64,000 bases of DNA from CAXSEF01 sp964236535 (GCA_964236535.1 CAXSEF010000007.1:1-64000); one strand, 5' to 3'. Positions 16,702 to 26,290 are shown, counted from the first letter of the stretch. Notes: generated by a model from the sequence alone, not told the origin. Translations and numbers: made by a program.

Positions 16702-17024
16702 ATGCCCGCGGCAAACCCGGCCTCTGCAGGTCATCCGGCAGCGCCGCCGTGCTGCGCTCCGCACTGTCCGGATGGCCGCTCCGCTGCGGTGCCCGCACGG
16801 GTACGCCGGCCGACTCGGCAGAGCGAATTTCACCGACGCGCGCCCAGGCGGGCGCGTCACCATTGTGTCACAGCTGTTGCAGCCCACCACCGGCGACCTT
16901 GGCGGCATCAGGGCACCATGCTAATCGCGCGCTTGCTTCGTCCGTGACGCGCGTCGCTCACCCGGGTCTGCCCGGCGGACCTGCAGGACGAACCCTCCAA
17001 CGGCAGACAAGGACCGAGAAACAC
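16702..17024. promoter_or_regulatory. Leader region of acpP
   Basis: This 323-bp stretch holds no gene. A hairpin (GACGCGC at 16835-16841 pairing with GCGCGTC at 16852-16858) could end the fabD-fabG transcript. The downstream part is less GC-rich (ATTGTGTCACAGCTGTTG, then CATGCTAATCGCGCGCTTGC) and probably carries the strong acpP promoter. I cannot define its -35 and -10 boxes with confidence. Confidence 0.4.
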
Positions 17025-17264
17025 ATGAGCGAAGTCGCCGACAAGGTTAAGAAGATCGTGGTCGAGCATCTCGGCGTCGAGGAGAGCAAGGTCACGCCCG
17101 AGGCTTCCTTCATCGACGACCTCGGCGCCGACAGCCTCGACACCGTCGAGCTGGTCATGGCGTTCGAGGAGGCGTTCAGCGTCGAGATCCCCGAGGACGC
17201 CGCCGAGAAGATCAGCACCGTCAAGGATGCCATCGACTACATCGAGAAGCAGAAGGCCGCCTGA
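17025..17264 (+). CDS. acpP: Acyl carrier protein
   Basis: This 79-residue acidic carrier protein holds growing acyl chains on a phosphopantetheine arm. The attachment site is Ser37 in GADSLDTVELV. The sequence is close to the general bacterial ACP consensus (VKKIVVEHLGVEE, EIPEDAAEKISTVKDAIDYI). AAGGA lies 11 nt before the ATG. The next gene is fabF, 86 bp on, the usual acpP-fabF order. Confidence 0.97.
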   Translation: MSEVADKVKKIVVEHLGVEESKVTPEASFIDDLGADSLDTVELVMAFEEAFSVEIPEDAAEKISTVKDAIDYIEKQKAA

Positions 17265-17350
17265 GAACCTGTGAGGGGACTCGCGTTGCACGACACTGAC
17301 GGCACAGAGATCAGCAACCTGCGAGGCGCATCGCTTCGCAGGGCCGATCC

Positions 17351-18676
17351 GTGCCACGCGCGCTGAGCGCGGCCATGGCGGGCGGCGCCTACGGCGGGAT
17401 GCGCAGCGGCAGCAGGCGGGTCGTGGTCAGCGGAATGGGCATCGCGAGCCCGCTCGGCATCGGTGTCGAGCACACCTGGCGCCGACTGACCGAGAGCTGC
17501 TCCGGCATCGCCGCGATCCGCGCCTTCGACGCGACCGAGCTGCCCGCGAGGATCGCCGGCGAGGTCCCCGCCGGCAGCCGCGCCGAGGGCGGGCTCACGC
17601 TGTCGGAGTGGATCCCGGTCAAGGACCAGAAGAAGATGGACCGCTTCATCCAGCTCGCCCTGGTGGCGGCGCAGGAGGCGGTCGAGGATTCCGGCTGGAT
17701 GCCGCCCGAGCACGACAACGAGGGGCGCGAGAACACCGGGGTGATGATCGGCTCCGGCATCGGCGGCCTGCAGACGATCTACGAGGCCTCGGTCCAGGTC
17801 GTCGACGGCAAGGTCCGCCGCCTCTCGCCGTTCTTCATTCCCTCCGCCCTGATCAACCTCGCGTCCGGCTGGCTGTCGATCCGCTACGGCTTCAAGGGCC
17901 CCAACCACTCCGCGGTCACCGCCTGCGCCACCGGCGTGCACGCCATCGGCGACGCCTCGCGGCTCATCATGCTGGGCGACGCCGACGTGATGGTCGCGGG
18001 CGGCGCCGAGGCGGCGGTGTGCGCGCTCGGCATCGGCGGCTTCTGCGCCTCGCGCGCGCTGTCCAGCGGCTTCAACGACACCCCGGAGCGCGCCTCGCGC
18101 CCCTGGGACCGCGACCGCGACGGCTTCGTCATGGGCGAGGGCGCCGGCGTGCTCGTGCTGGAGGAGTACGAGCACGCCAGGCGCCGCGGTGCCAGGATCT
18201 ACGGCGAGGTCTCCGGCTACGGGCTCTCCGGCGACGCGCACCACATCACCGCCCCCGCGCCCGCGCACGACGGCGCGTTCCGGGCGATGCGGGCGGCATT
18301 CCGCAACGGCCGCACCGACCCCTCCGAGGTCGGCTACATCAACGCGCACGGCACCTCGACGCCGATGGGCGACGACCTGGAGCTGGAGGCGGTCGAGAAG
18401 TTCTTCGGCGACCATGCCCGCCACGTCGCAATGAGCTCGACCAAGTCTGCGACCGGCCACCTGCTCGGCGCCGCCGGGGCGATCGAGGCGATCTTCTGCC
18501 TGCTCGCCATGCGCGACAGCGTGGTGCCGCCGACGCTGAACCTCGACGTCCCGTCGCGCGACAGCGTCATCGACCGCGTGGCCCACACCGCGCAGGAACG
18601 CCGCCTCGACGTCGTGCTGTCGAACAGCTTCGGCTTCGGCGGCACCAACGCCAGCATCCTGTTCCGCAGGGTCTAG
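17351..18676 (+). CDS. fabF: 3-oxoacyl-ACP synthase II
   Basis: The product elongates acyl-ACP by condensation with malonyl-ACP. The catalytic Cys lies in TACATGVHAIGDA, and the two His in NAHGTSTPMGD and KSATGHLLGAAGA. The C-terminal SNSFGFGGTNAS completes the thiolase fold. The start is uncertain. GTG 17351 has AGGG 7 nt upstream and gives 441 residues. ATG 17399 gives 425 residues beginning MRSGSRRVVVSGMG, which fits the family length better. Confidence 0.95.
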   Translation: MPRALSAAMAGGAYGGMRSGSRRVVVSGMGIASPLGIGVEHTWRRLTESCSGIAAIRAFDATELPARIAGEVPAGSRAEGGLTLSEWIPVKDQKKMDRFIQLALVAAQEAVEDSGWMPPEHDNEGRENTGVMIGSGIGGLQTIYEASVQVVDGKVRRLSPFFIPSALINLASGWLSIRYGFKGPNHSAVTACATGVHAIGDASRLIMLGDADVMVAGGAEAAVCALGIGGFCASRALSSGFNDTPERASRPWDRDRDGFVMGEGAGVLVLEEYEHARRRGARIYGEVSGYGLSGDAHHITAPAPAHDGAFRAMRAAFRNGRTDPSEVGYINAHGTSTPMGDDLELEAVEKFFGDHARHVAMSSTKSATGHLLGAAGAIEAIFCLLAMRDSVVPPTLNLDVPSRDSVIDRVAHTAQERRLDVVLSNSFGFGGTNASILFRRV

Positions 18677-18709
18677 CACGGCTGGGCCGCCCGACATCCT
18701 GCAAGCGAA

Positions 18710-18887
18710 GCAAGGCCGGGCTCTCCCCTCCGCCCGCATCCCCACGGCCCAAGCAGGCCGTCGGAGCCTTGCGCGAGCTACGCCCGGACCCGCGAAAGCC
18801 TGAGGCCTCTGGAAACCCATCCCCAGGCAAATGGATTCCAGAGGCGAGGCCTTCGGCGGAGTCCAGAGGCAGAGCCTCTGGCCTTGC
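18710..18887 (+). repeat. Dispersed palindromic repeat, full-length copy 7 (178 bp)
   Basis: The termini GCAAGGCC and GGCCTTGC are perfect. The copy carries GATTC and GAGTC and ends with CCAGAGGCAGAGCCTCTGG. It begins 33 bp after the fabF stop and precedes thrC, so it separates the two transcription units. Confidence 0.94.
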
Positions 18888-18948
18888 CTTGCCTGCCTCG
18901 TCCGGGCCCCGGGTAGGCAGCCGCCCGCGCCCTGCGTAGTGTGCGCCG

Positions 18949-20349
18949 ATGCGCTACATCTCCACCCGAGGGCAGGTTCCCGCGCGCGACTTCGCCGGCG
19001 TGCTCCTCGCGGGTCTCGCCGAGGATGGCGGCCTGTTCGTGCCGGAGTCCTGGCCGTCGCTGTCGGTCTCCGACCTGCGCGCGATGCGCGGCCTGCCGTA
19101 CGCCGAGGTGGCCGCCCGGGTGATGCAGACGCTGGTCGGCGACAGCATCCCGTTCGCCGTCCTGCAGGCGATGTGCCGCAAGGCCTACGGCGCGTTCGGC
19201 CACCCCGCGGTGGCGCCGCTGGTGCAGCTCGGGCCCAACCTGTGGTCGCTGGAGCTGTTCCACGGGCCGACGCTCGCCTTCAAGGACCTGGCGATGCAGC
19301 TGCTCGGGCCGCTGTTCGACCATGTGCTGGCCGAGCGCGACGAGCGGGTGACCATCGTGGGCGCGACCTCGGGCGACACCGGCTCGGCGGCGATCGAGGC
19401 GCTGCGCGACCGCGCCCGCGTCGACCTGGTGATGCTGCACCCCGAGGGCCGCACCAGCGAGGTGCAGCGCCGGCAGATGACCACCGTGCACGCGCGAAAC
19501 GTCGCCAACATCGGGGTGGACGGCACGTTCGACGACTGCCAGGCGCTGGTGAAGGCGATGTTCGCCGACCAGGCGTTCCGCCGCGAGATGCGGCTCTCGG
19601 CGATCAACTCGATCAACTGGGCGCGCATCGCGGCGCAGGTGCCGTATTATGTGTACTCGGCGCTGGCGCTGGGGGCGCCGGAGCGCGAGGTGGCGTTCAG
19701 CGTGCCCACCGGCAACTTCGGCAACCTGCTGGCCGGCTGGGCGGCGCGGCGCATGGGCCTGCCGATAAGCCGGCTGATCGTGGCGAGCAACCGCAACGAC
19801 ATCCTGGTGCGCTTCCTCGCCGCCAACGACATGACCACCCGCGGCGTCGAGCCGTCGCTGTCGCCGTCGATGGACATCCAGGTCAGCTCCAACTTCGAGC
19901 GCCTGCTGTTCGAGCTGCTCGACCGCGACGCCGGCGCCACCGCGCGGGCGATGGCGGCGTTCGCGGCCTCCGGGCGGATGCCGGTGCCCGACGTCGCGTG
20001 GAAGCGGGCCACGGCGCTGATGCACGGCTTCCGGCTCGACGACGCCGGCACTCTGGCCGAGATGGCGCGGCTCGACGGCGCGTGCGGCTATGCCTGCGAC
20101 CCGCACAGCGCGGTCGGCATCGCCGCCGCACGGGCGCTGCCGACGCCGCATCTGCCGGTGATCGCGCTCGCCACCGCGCACGGGGCGAAGTTCCCCGACG
20201 CGGTCGAGCGCGCGCTGGGCCGCCGGCCCGGGCTGCCGCCGCGCCTGGCCGACCTATATGACCGCGAGGAACGCTACTCACGCGCGCCCCGCGACCTCGG
20301 AGCCATCCAGGCGCTGGTGCGTGCCTCCGTACAAAGGAACGCCGCATGA
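18949..20349 (+). CDS. thrC: Threonine synthase
   Basis: This 466-residue PLP enzyme makes threonine from O-phosphohomoserine. The N-terminus MRYISTRGQVPARDFAGVLL is typical. The PLP Lys is in GPTLAFKDLAMQ (Lys112), with GATSGDTGSAA and the phosphate-binding SVPTGNFGNLLAG further on. The gene ends in an ATGA overlap with the M16 protease gene, so the two are translationally coupled, a pair often seen in alphaproteobacteria. Confidence 0.95.
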   Translation: MRYISTRGQVPARDFAGVLLAGLAEDGGLFVPESWPSLSVSDLRAMRGLPYAEVAARVMQTLVGDSIPFAVLQAMCRKAYGAFGHPAVAPLVQLGPNLWSLELFHGPTLAFKDLAMQLLGPLFDHVLAERDERVTIVGATSGDTGSAAIEALRDRARVDLVMLHPEGRTSEVQRRQMTTVHARNVANIGVDGTFDDCQALVKAMFADQAFRREMRLSAINSINWARIAAQVPYYVYSALALGAPEREVAFSVPTGNFGNLLAGWAARRMGLPISRLIVASNRNDILVRFLAANDMTTRGVEPSLSPSMDIQVSSNFERLLFELLDRDAGATARAMAAFAASGRMPVPDVAWKRATALMHGFRLDDAGTLAEMARLDGACGYACDPHSAVGIAAARALPTPHLPVIALATAHGAKFPDAVERALGRRPGLPPRLADLYDREERYSRAPRDLGAIQALVRASVQRNAA

Positions 20350-21683
20350 GCGCTGCAACACCGCACGAGACCCTGCCGTCTGCCGGCCTGCCGGGCGAGA
20401 CCCCCGGCGCGGTGGGCGACTCGGACGCGATCCGGGTCACCCGGCTGCCGTCCGGGATCCGGGTGGTCACCGAGCGGATGGACCGGGTCGAGACGGTGAG
20501 CTTCGGCGCCTACGTGGCGGCGGGCACCCGGAACGAGGCGGCGCCGGAGAACGGGGTGTCGCACTTCCTCGAGCACATGGCCTTCAAGGGCACCGCGCGG
20601 CGCAACGCGGCCGAGATCGCCGAGGCGGTCGAGAACGTGGGCGGCCACATCAACGCCTACACCGCGCGCGAGCAGACCGCCTACTACGTCAAGATGCTTA
20701 AGGAGGACCTCGCGCTCGGCGCCGACATCATCGGCGACATCCTGACCCACAGCGCCTTCGCGCCGGAGGAGATCGAGCGCGAGCGCGGGGTGATCCTGCA
20801 GGAGATCGGCCAGGCCAACGACACCCCCGACGACATCATCTTCGACCACTTCCAGGAGGTGGCGTTCCACGACCAGCCGATGGGCCGGCCGACGCTCGGC
20901 ACCGAGGCGATCATCCGCGGCCTGTCGCGCGACAGCATCGCCGGCTACATGGGCCGCCACTATGCGGCGGGCAACACCGTGGTCGCCGCCGCCGGCGCGC
21001 TGCAGCACGACCAGGTGCTGGGGCTGGTGTCCGCGCACTTCGCCGACCTGCCCGCCGAGATGCCGCAGCCGGCGGCGCCCGGGCGCTACACCGGCGGCGA
21101 GTTCCGCGAGGAGCGCGACCTCGACCAGGTGCACATCACCCTGGGCTTCCCGTCGGTCCCGTACGGCGACCCGGACTACTACCCGACGCTGCTGCTCTCG
21201 ACGCTGCTCGGCGGCGGCATGTCGTCGCGGCTGTTCCAGGAGATCCGCGAGAAGCGCGGCCTGGTATACTCGGTCTACGCGTTCAACGCGCCGTTCATGG
21301 ATGGCGGCCTGTTCGGCGTCTACGCCGGCACCGGCGAGCGCGAGGCGGCCGAGCTGATGCCGGTGGCGCTGGAGCAGCTGCGCCTGGTGCAGTCCACGGT
21401 GCGCACCGACGAGGTCGACCGCGCCCGCGCCCAGGTCAAGGCGTCGCTGCTGATGTCGCTCGAGAGCACCGGCAGCCGCTGCGAGCAGCTGGCGCGCCAG
21501 ATCCAGGTGTTCGGCCGCGTGGTGCCGACCGCCGAGACCGTCGCCAGGCTCGCCGCGGTGCAGGTGGCCGACATCGAGCGGGCGGCCGCGCGCATCTTCG
21601 CGGGCAAGCCGACGCTTGCGGTGATGGGTCCGGCGCGCAAGGTGCCCGGGCTGGGCGCGATCGTCGACCGGCTCGCCGCATGA
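20346..21683 (+). CDS. M16-family zinc metallopeptidase (processing peptidase-like)
   Basis: This 445-residue pitrilysin-type peptidase carries the inverted zinc motif HFLEH (His73, Glu76, His77), followed by MAFKGTARRNAAEIA. A typical FSVPYGDPDYY and LGGGMSSRLFQEIREKRGLVYSV lie in the second domain. Such proteins resemble the mitochondrial processing peptidase beta subunit. No signal peptide is evident, so it is probably cytoplasmic. It overlaps thrC upstream and pmbA downstream (ATGA at both), giving a tight three-gene operon. Confidence 0.93.
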   Translation: MSAATPHETLPSAGLPGETPGAVGDSDAIRVTRLPSGIRVVTERMDRVETVSFGAYVAAGTRNEAAPENGVSHFLEHMAFKGTARRNAAEIAEAVENVGGHINAYTAREQTAYYVKMLKEDLALGADIIGDILTHSAFAPEEIERERGVILQEIGQANDTPDDIIFDHFQEVAFHDQPMGRPTLGTEAIIRGLSRDSIAGYMGRHYAAGNTVVAAAGALQHDQVLGLVSAHFADLPAEMPQPAAPGRYTGGEFREERDLDQVHITLGFPSVPYGDPDYYPTLLLSTLLGGGMSSRLFQEIREKRGLVYSVYAFNAPFMDGGLFGVYAGTGEREAAELMPVALEQLRLVQSTVRTDEVDRARAQVKASLLMSLESTGSRCEQLARQIQVFGRVVPTAETVARLAAVQVADIERAAARIFAGKPTLAVMGPARKVPGLGAIVDRLAA

Positions 21684-23065
21684 GCGACGTTGCGGAGGCG
21701 CCAGAGGTCCGGGCGGAGCAGGGCGGCGGCCTCGACCGCGCCGGCGAACGCCTGGGCGACCTGCTGGCGCGCGCGCGGGCCGCCGGGGCGGATGCCGCCG
21801 ACTGCGTGCTGGTGGCGGGCACGTCGCTGTCCGTCAGCCGCCGGCTCGGACGCACCGAGCACCTGGAGCGCTCCGAGGGCGTCGACCTCGGGCTGCGGGT
21901 GTTCGTGGGCCGGCGCTCGGCCATCGTGTCGGCGTCCAGCCTCGACCCGCGGCAGTTCGACGCGCTGGCACAGCGCGCGGCGGCGATGGCCCGCGTGGTG
22001 CCGGAGGACCCGTACGGCGGGCTCGCCGAGCGGGTCAGCCCGCCTGGGCTCGTGGACGCGCTGCAGCTGGCCGACGCCAGCGAGCCGGACGTGGCAGACC
22101 TGACCGAGCGCGCCGCCGCCGCCGAGGACGCCGCGATGGCGGTGCCGGGGATCACCAACTCGGAGGGCTCGAGCGCCGGGTTCAGCCGCACCCGGGTGTG
22201 GCTCGCGACGTCGGCCGGGTTCGCCGGCAGCTACCAGCGCAGCGGGCACTCGGTGTCGGCGACCGCGCTCGCGGGCAGCGGCACCGACATGCAGCGCGAC
22301 TACGACTACCACTCCGTCGTGCATCTGGAGGACCTCGACGACCCGGCCGGCATCGGCCGGCGCGCGGCGGAGCGGGCGCTGGCGCGGATGAACCCCGCGC
22401 GGCCGCGCACCGCGACGCTGAGCGTCGTGTACGACCCGCGCGTGGCGGGCAGCCTGCTCGGCCACCTCACCGCGGCGATCAACGGCGCCTCGGTCGCGCG
22501 CGGCACCTCGTTCCTCAAGGACCGCCTGGGCGCGCAGCTGTTCGCGCGCGGCGTGCAGGTGTTCGACGACCCGCGCCGGCCGCGCGGCACGCGCTCGCGC
22601 CCGTTCGACGGCGAGGGCACGCCCACGGTGGCCCGCGCGCTGGTCGACGCCGGGATGCTGCAGACCTGGCTGCTCGACAGCCGCACCGCGCGCCAGCTCG
22701 GCATGGCGACGACCGGGCACGCGTCGCGCGGCACCGGCGGCCCGCCCTCGCCGTCGGCCACCAACCTGTACCTCGCACCGGGCACCGCCACGCCCGCCGA
22801 GCTGATGGCCGACATCGGCGAGGGGCTCTACGTGACCGAGATGCTCGGCTCGGCGATCAACGGGCTGACCGGCGACTACAGCCGCGGCGCGTCGGGCTTC
22901 ATGATCCGCGGCGGCGCGCTGGCCGAGCCGGTGGCCGAGGTCACCGTGGCCGGCAACCTGGTCGACATGTTCGCCCGCATGCAGCCGGCCGACGACCTGG
23001 TGTTCCGCCGCGGCACCGACTCGCCCACGGTGCGGATCGACGGCCTGACCCTCGCCGGCGCCTGA
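21680..23065 (+). CDS. pmbA: TldD/PmbA-family metalloprotease subunit
   Basis: The 461-residue product resembles PmbA (TldE), the subunit that pairs with TldD to degrade unfolded or modified peptides. Recognisable blocks are LERSEGVDLGLRVFVGRRSA, STSFLKDRLGAQLF and TGDYSRGASGFMIRGG near the end. The HExxxH zinc site belongs to TldD and is not expected here. The ATG overlaps the stop of the M16 gene. No tldD is in the window. Confidence 0.92.
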   Translation: MSDVAEAPEVRAEQGGGLDRAGERLGDLLARARAAGADAADCVLVAGTSLSVSRRLGRTEHLERSEGVDLGLRVFVGRRSAIVSASSLDPRQFDALAQRAAAMARVVPEDPYGGLAERVSPPGLVDALQLADASEPDVADLTERAAAAEDAAMAVPGITNSEGSSAGFSRTRVWLATSAGFAGSYQRSGHSVSATALAGSGTDMQRDYDYHSVVHLEDLDDPAGIGRRAAERALARMNPARPRTATLSVVYDPRVAGSLLGHLTAAINGASVARGTSFLKDRLGAQLFARGVQVFDDPRRPRGTRSRPFDGEGTPTVARALVDAGMLQTWLLDSRTARQLGMATTGHASRGTGGPPSPSATNLYLAPGTATPAELMADIGEGLYVTEMLGSAINGLTGDYSRGASGFMIRGGALAEPVAEVTVAGNLVDMFARMQPADDLVFRRGTDSPTVRIDGLTLAGA

Positions 23066-23239
23066 GCCGCGCGGCTGCCCCGGCAGGCTCCGGGAAGCGG
23101 TCGCGTTGGCCTCGGGGATGCGCGCGGTGGCAGCAGGCTCCGCACGCCGGGCCGCAGGAACGTCGGCGCGGTGCGGCGTGCTGTGGCAATGACCGCGGCG
23201 GCATCCCATACTCGCGCTACACTGGACCGGAACCCTGCG

Positions 23240-24226
23240 ATGCGCCGCATTCCTCTTGCCGCCGCCATGATCGTGGCCCTCGCCGTGGCCGCAGGCCCAG
23301 GTCTGGCGCTGGCACGGCCGGGCTTCGGCGGCTCGGCCGGCAGCCGTGGCTCGCGCACCTACTCCGCGCCGCCGCCCACCAGCGTCGCACCGCTCGCCGC
23401 CCAGCCGATGCAGCGCAGCCTGACGCCGCGCAGCGAGCCGGCGCCCGGCCTCGGCCAGCCGGGCCTGGCGCAGCCGGGCTTCGGGCAGCCGGCGTTCGGC
23501 GGCGGGATGTCGCGGCGCGGCATGTTCACCTCCGGGCTGCTCGGCGGCCTGCTGGGTGCCGGCATCGGCGGCATGCTGTTCGGCCACGGCATGTTCGGCG
23601 GGCTGGATGGCGGCACCAGCATCCTCGGCCTGCTGCTGCAGATCGGCCTCGTGGTGCTCGTGGTGCGCTGGCTGATGCGGCGCTTCGGCCAGCCTGCCCT
23701 GGCGCGCGTGCCGGGCGGGGCGCCGGGCGGCGGCCTCGGGGGCATGTTCGGCGGCATGATGCGGACGATGTCGCCGGGCCGGGCCGGCGGGCCGGACGGC
23801 GGTGCGGCCAGCCGCGGCGTGGCGCTGACCGTGGCGCGGGAGGACTACCAGGCGTTCGAGCAGGTGCTGCGCAACGTCCAGGCGGCCTGGTCGAACGCCG
23901 ACCTGCCGGCGCTGCAGCGTCTGGCCACGCCGGAGATGGTCAGCTACTTCGCCGAGCAGCTGGCCGAGCAGGCGAGCCGCGGCGTGCGCAACGTGGTGTC
24001 GGACGTCCGGCTCGACCGCGGCGACCTCTCGGAGGCGTGGTCGGAGCAGTCGCGCGAGTATGCCACGGTGGCGATGCGGTTCTCCATGCTGGACGTGACG
24101 CGCGACGGGTCCGGGAGCGTGGTGGACGGCAGCGTCAGCGAGCGGGTCACGGTGACCGAGCTGTGGACGTTCCTGCGCAGCCGCGGCGGGCAGTGGCTGC
24201 TTTCGGCGATCCAGCAGGCACGCTAG
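23240..24226 (+). CDS. Exported Tim44-domain protein
   Basis: The product has 328 residues. A signal peptide (MRRIPLAAAMIVALAVAAG) leads to a Gly/Pro/Gln-rich stretch with QPGLAQPGFGQPAFGGG repeats. A hydrophobic hairpin (GLLGGLLGAGIGGMLFG) and a second membrane segment (ILGLLLQIGLVVLVVRWL) follow. From about residue 200 comes a Tim44-like domain (FEQVLRNVQAAWSNADLPAL, LVTPEM-like, ending LRSRGGQWLLSAIQQA). ATG 23240 is preferred over ATG 23189 because the signal peptide starts there. It is probably an envelope protein of unknown role. Confidence 0.85.
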   Translation: MRRIPLAAAMIVALAVAAGPGLALARPGFGGSAGSRGSRTYSAPPPTSVAPLAAQPMQRSLTPRSEPAPGLGQPGLAQPGFGQPAFGGGMSRRGMFTSGLLGGLLGAGIGGMLFGHGMFGGLDGGTSILGLLLQIGLVVLVVRWLMRRFGQPALARVPGGAPGGGLGGMFGGMMRTMSPGRAGGPDGGAASRGVALTVAREDYQAFEQVLRNVQAAWSNADLPALQRLATPEMVSYFAEQLAEQASRGVRNVVSDVRLDRGDLSEAWSEQSREYATVAMRFSMLDVTRDGSGSVVDGSVSERVTVTELWTFLRSRGGQWLLSAIQQAR

Positions 24227-24235
24227 GCAACCAGG

Positions 24236-24256
24236 CCAGGGGCTTCGTGCCCCTGG
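24236..24256 (+). terminator. Stem-loop after the Tim44-domain gene
   Basis: CCAGGGGC pairs with GCCCCTGG around a TTCGT loop, 9 bp after the stop. No T tract follows, so it would be an atypical terminator. It resembles one hairpin of the dispersed repeat and may be a relic of a copy. Confidence 0.5.
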
Positions 24257-24453
24257 CTGAGGAACGGATGACCCGCCGGCGAACCCGCATCTGCAACCAG
24301 CCTCGATCAGCCGGTCGGGCCGCGCTGCCCCTCGCGGGTCCGTGCCGCCTTCCGGGTCGGGGCGGGTCCCCGGGCTTGCCTTTGCTTCGGCCCCGCGCCA
24401 TCTGCCGACCAAGGGCGGCGCCTACCGCCGCGGGAATGAGGACGGAGAGTGAC

Positions 24454-24708
24454 ATGGGAAGCTTGAGCATCTGGCATTGGCTGATCGTGCTTGCGGTCGT
24501 GCTCGTGCTGTTCGGCGGCGGCAACAAGGTCAGCAGCCTGATGGGCGACTTCGCCAAGGGCATCAAGTCGTTCAAGAAGAACATGGCCGATGACGGCGAC
24601 GCGTCGATGGAGGCGTCGGAGGATCGTCCGGCAGGGACCATCGCGGCGCCGGGTCCCCTGGCCGGCAGCACCACGACGCGAGAGACGACGACCGTCCATC
24701 ACGGCTGA
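24454..24708 (+). CDS. tatA: Sec-independent translocase subunit TatA
   Basis: This 84-residue pore-forming component of twin-arginine export has one membrane segment (HWLIVLAVVLVLFGG, residues 8-22). The amphipathic helix LMGDFAKGIKSFKKNM and an acidic, Thr-rich tail follow. GGAG lies before the ATG at 24454. No tatB or tatC follows; they must be elsewhere. Confidence 0.92.
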   Translation: MGSLSIWHWLIVLAVVLVLFGGGNKVSSLMGDFAKGIKSFKKNMADDGDASMEASEDRPAGTIAAPGPLAGSTTTRETTTVHHG

Positions 24709-24839
24709 CCGGACTGCTCGGTGGATCGCAGGTTGTCCACAGCTTTCTGCGTCCACGGTACCCGCCATGGTTGAGGACAGGGTGACGCTCGGATAGGCTG
24801 CACCGCATGTAGTGGTCGCAGCGGCCCGGGGGACACAAG

Positions 24840-25499
24840 ATGGACTGGACGGACGAGACCATCCTGAGCTTGCGGGCATTGTGGGACCAGGGGCTGTCGA
24901 CCGCCGAGATCGGCCGCCGCCTCGGAGTGACCAAGAACGCGGTGGTCGGCAAGGCGCACCGGCTGGTGCTCTCGGCCCGACCCTCGCCGATCCGGCGCGA
25001 CCGTGTCGTCATCGCCGCTGGTCAAGCCATCCAGGCGCCAAGGCTGGCCGTGGTGCCCGTTTCCAGCGTGGCGCCCGACCCGGACATGCTGCCCATGCTG
25101 GCGGCGCCTGAGGTCGGTGTTGTCGTGCGGGAAGAGCCGCCCGCGTCCCTTGCGCCGCCAGACGAAAGCGCTTGGCCGGCCTGGGTTCGGCCGTCCCCGG
25201 TGCCCGCCGGACCCGTCGCCGCCACGGCGCTGCGCCTCTCCGAGACTAGTCCGCTGGCGTCGCGTGTCGAAGCGTCGCCGCGCCTGGTCGTAGAGCCGGT
25301 ATCCCGCCCGGTGGCGCTGCGCTCGGCACCCGGTTCGCGGCGCTCCCGTGTGGTGGCGTGCTGCTGGCCGATCGGCGAGCCGGGCAGCCGGTCGTTCCGC
25401 TTCTGCGACGCGCAATCGATGGCCGGCAAGCCGTATTGCGAGACCCATGCACAGCTGGCCTACGTCAAGGTGCGCGACCGGCGCGACGACGCCGCCTGA
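24840..25499 (+). CDS. gcrA: Cell-cycle regulator GcrA
   Basis: This 219-residue alphaproteobacterial regulator binds sigma70 RNA polymerase and acts at promoters with methylated GANTC sites. The N-terminal helix-turn-helix MDWTDETILSLRALWDQGLS...AEIGRRLGVTKNAVVGKAHR is classical. The C-terminus has the conserved CCWPIGEPG, FRFCDAQ and KPYCETHAQLAYVK block. The linker is Pro/Ala-rich and longer than in many relatives. Its presence implies a CcrM methylase in the genome, outside this window. Confidence 0.94.
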   Translation: MDWTDETILSLRALWDQGLSTAEIGRRLGVTKNAVVGKAHRLVLSARPSPIRRDRVVIAAGQAIQAPRLAVVPVSSVAPDPDMLPMLAAPEVGVVVREEPPASLAPPDESAWPAWVRPSPVPAGPVAATALRLSETSPLASRVEASPRLVVEPVSRPVALRSAPGSRRSRVVACCWPIGEPGSRSFRFCDAQSMAGKPYCETHAQLAYVKVRDRRDDAA

Positions 25500-25532
25500 T
25501 ACCAGCGGCCTGAGCATCGACCTGCCAGCGCA

Positions 25533-25677
25533 GCAAGGCCGGTCTCTCCCTCCGCCCGCCTTCCCCACTGGCTACGCTTGGAAAGGCCTGAGGTCTTTGG
25601 AGACCGCGTTCCTTAAACAAACGGATTCCAAAGGCGAGGCCTTTGGCGGAGTCCAGAGGCAGCGCCTCTGGCCTTGC
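25533..25677 (+). repeat. Dispersed palindromic repeat, copy 8 (145 bp)
   Basis: The termini GCAAGGCC and GGCCTTGC are perfect. The middle of the left half is shortened relative to the 178-bp form. The copy carries GATTC and GAGTC and begins 33 bp after gcrA. The rest of 25678-25864 has no gene I can support. Confidence 0.93.
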
Positions 25678-25864
25678 CTCCCTGGCCGGTCACCCTCAAG
25701 GCCGGTCGGTACAAGCCAGCGCAGCGCTCGGCCGGACCCGCAAGGGATCGCGATGGACGACACGATGATCCGGCCGCAGACCCGGGCGGCAACCCGCACA
25801 GCCCGCCCTCCGTCCCGCACCATGCGGGTGCGTCCTGACCTCGGCGTCGCGAGGCCGGGCTGAA

Positions 25865-26290
25865 ATGGGGCGGATCGCGATCGGGCGCGGCATCGCCATC
25901 GACGAGGCGGAAATCAGCGAGAGCTTCCTGCGCTCCAGCGGCGCCGGCGGACAGAACATCCAGAAGGTCGAGACCGCCGTGCAGCTGCGCTTCGACACCG
26001 CCTCCGCCAGCCTCCCGCCCGAGGTGGCGCGGCGCCTCGGCCGACTCGGCGGACGCCGGGTCACCAACGACGGCGTGCTCGTCATCACGGCGCAGCGACA
26101 CCGGACCCAGGACCGCAACCGACAGGACGCGCTGCAGCGGCTGATCGAGCTGATCCGCCAGGCGGCCGAACCGCCGCCGCCGCCGCGGATCGCCACCCGG
26201 CCGACCCGTGGTTCCAACCGCCGGCGCCTGGAGGACAAGACGATCCGGTCGGACACCAAGACCCTGCGCGGGAAGCCGATCGGCGACTAG
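25865..26290 (+). CDS. arfB: Alternative ribosome-rescue factor ArfB (YaeJ)
   Basis: The 141-residue peptidyl-tRNA hydrolase frees stalled ribosomes. The catalytic GGQ is at residues 28-30 in SSGAGGQNIQKVETAVQLRF. The C-terminal tail is basic (RRRLEDKTIRSDTKTLRGKP), as needed to enter the mRNA channel. The length matches the family. Confidence 0.94.
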   Translation: MGRIAIGRGIAIDEAEISESFLRSSGAGGQNIQKVETAVQLRFDTASASLPPEVARRLGRLGGRRVTNDGVLVITAQRHRTQDRNRQDALQRLIELIRQAAEPPPPPRIATRPTRGSNRRRLEDKTIRSDTKTLRGKPIGD

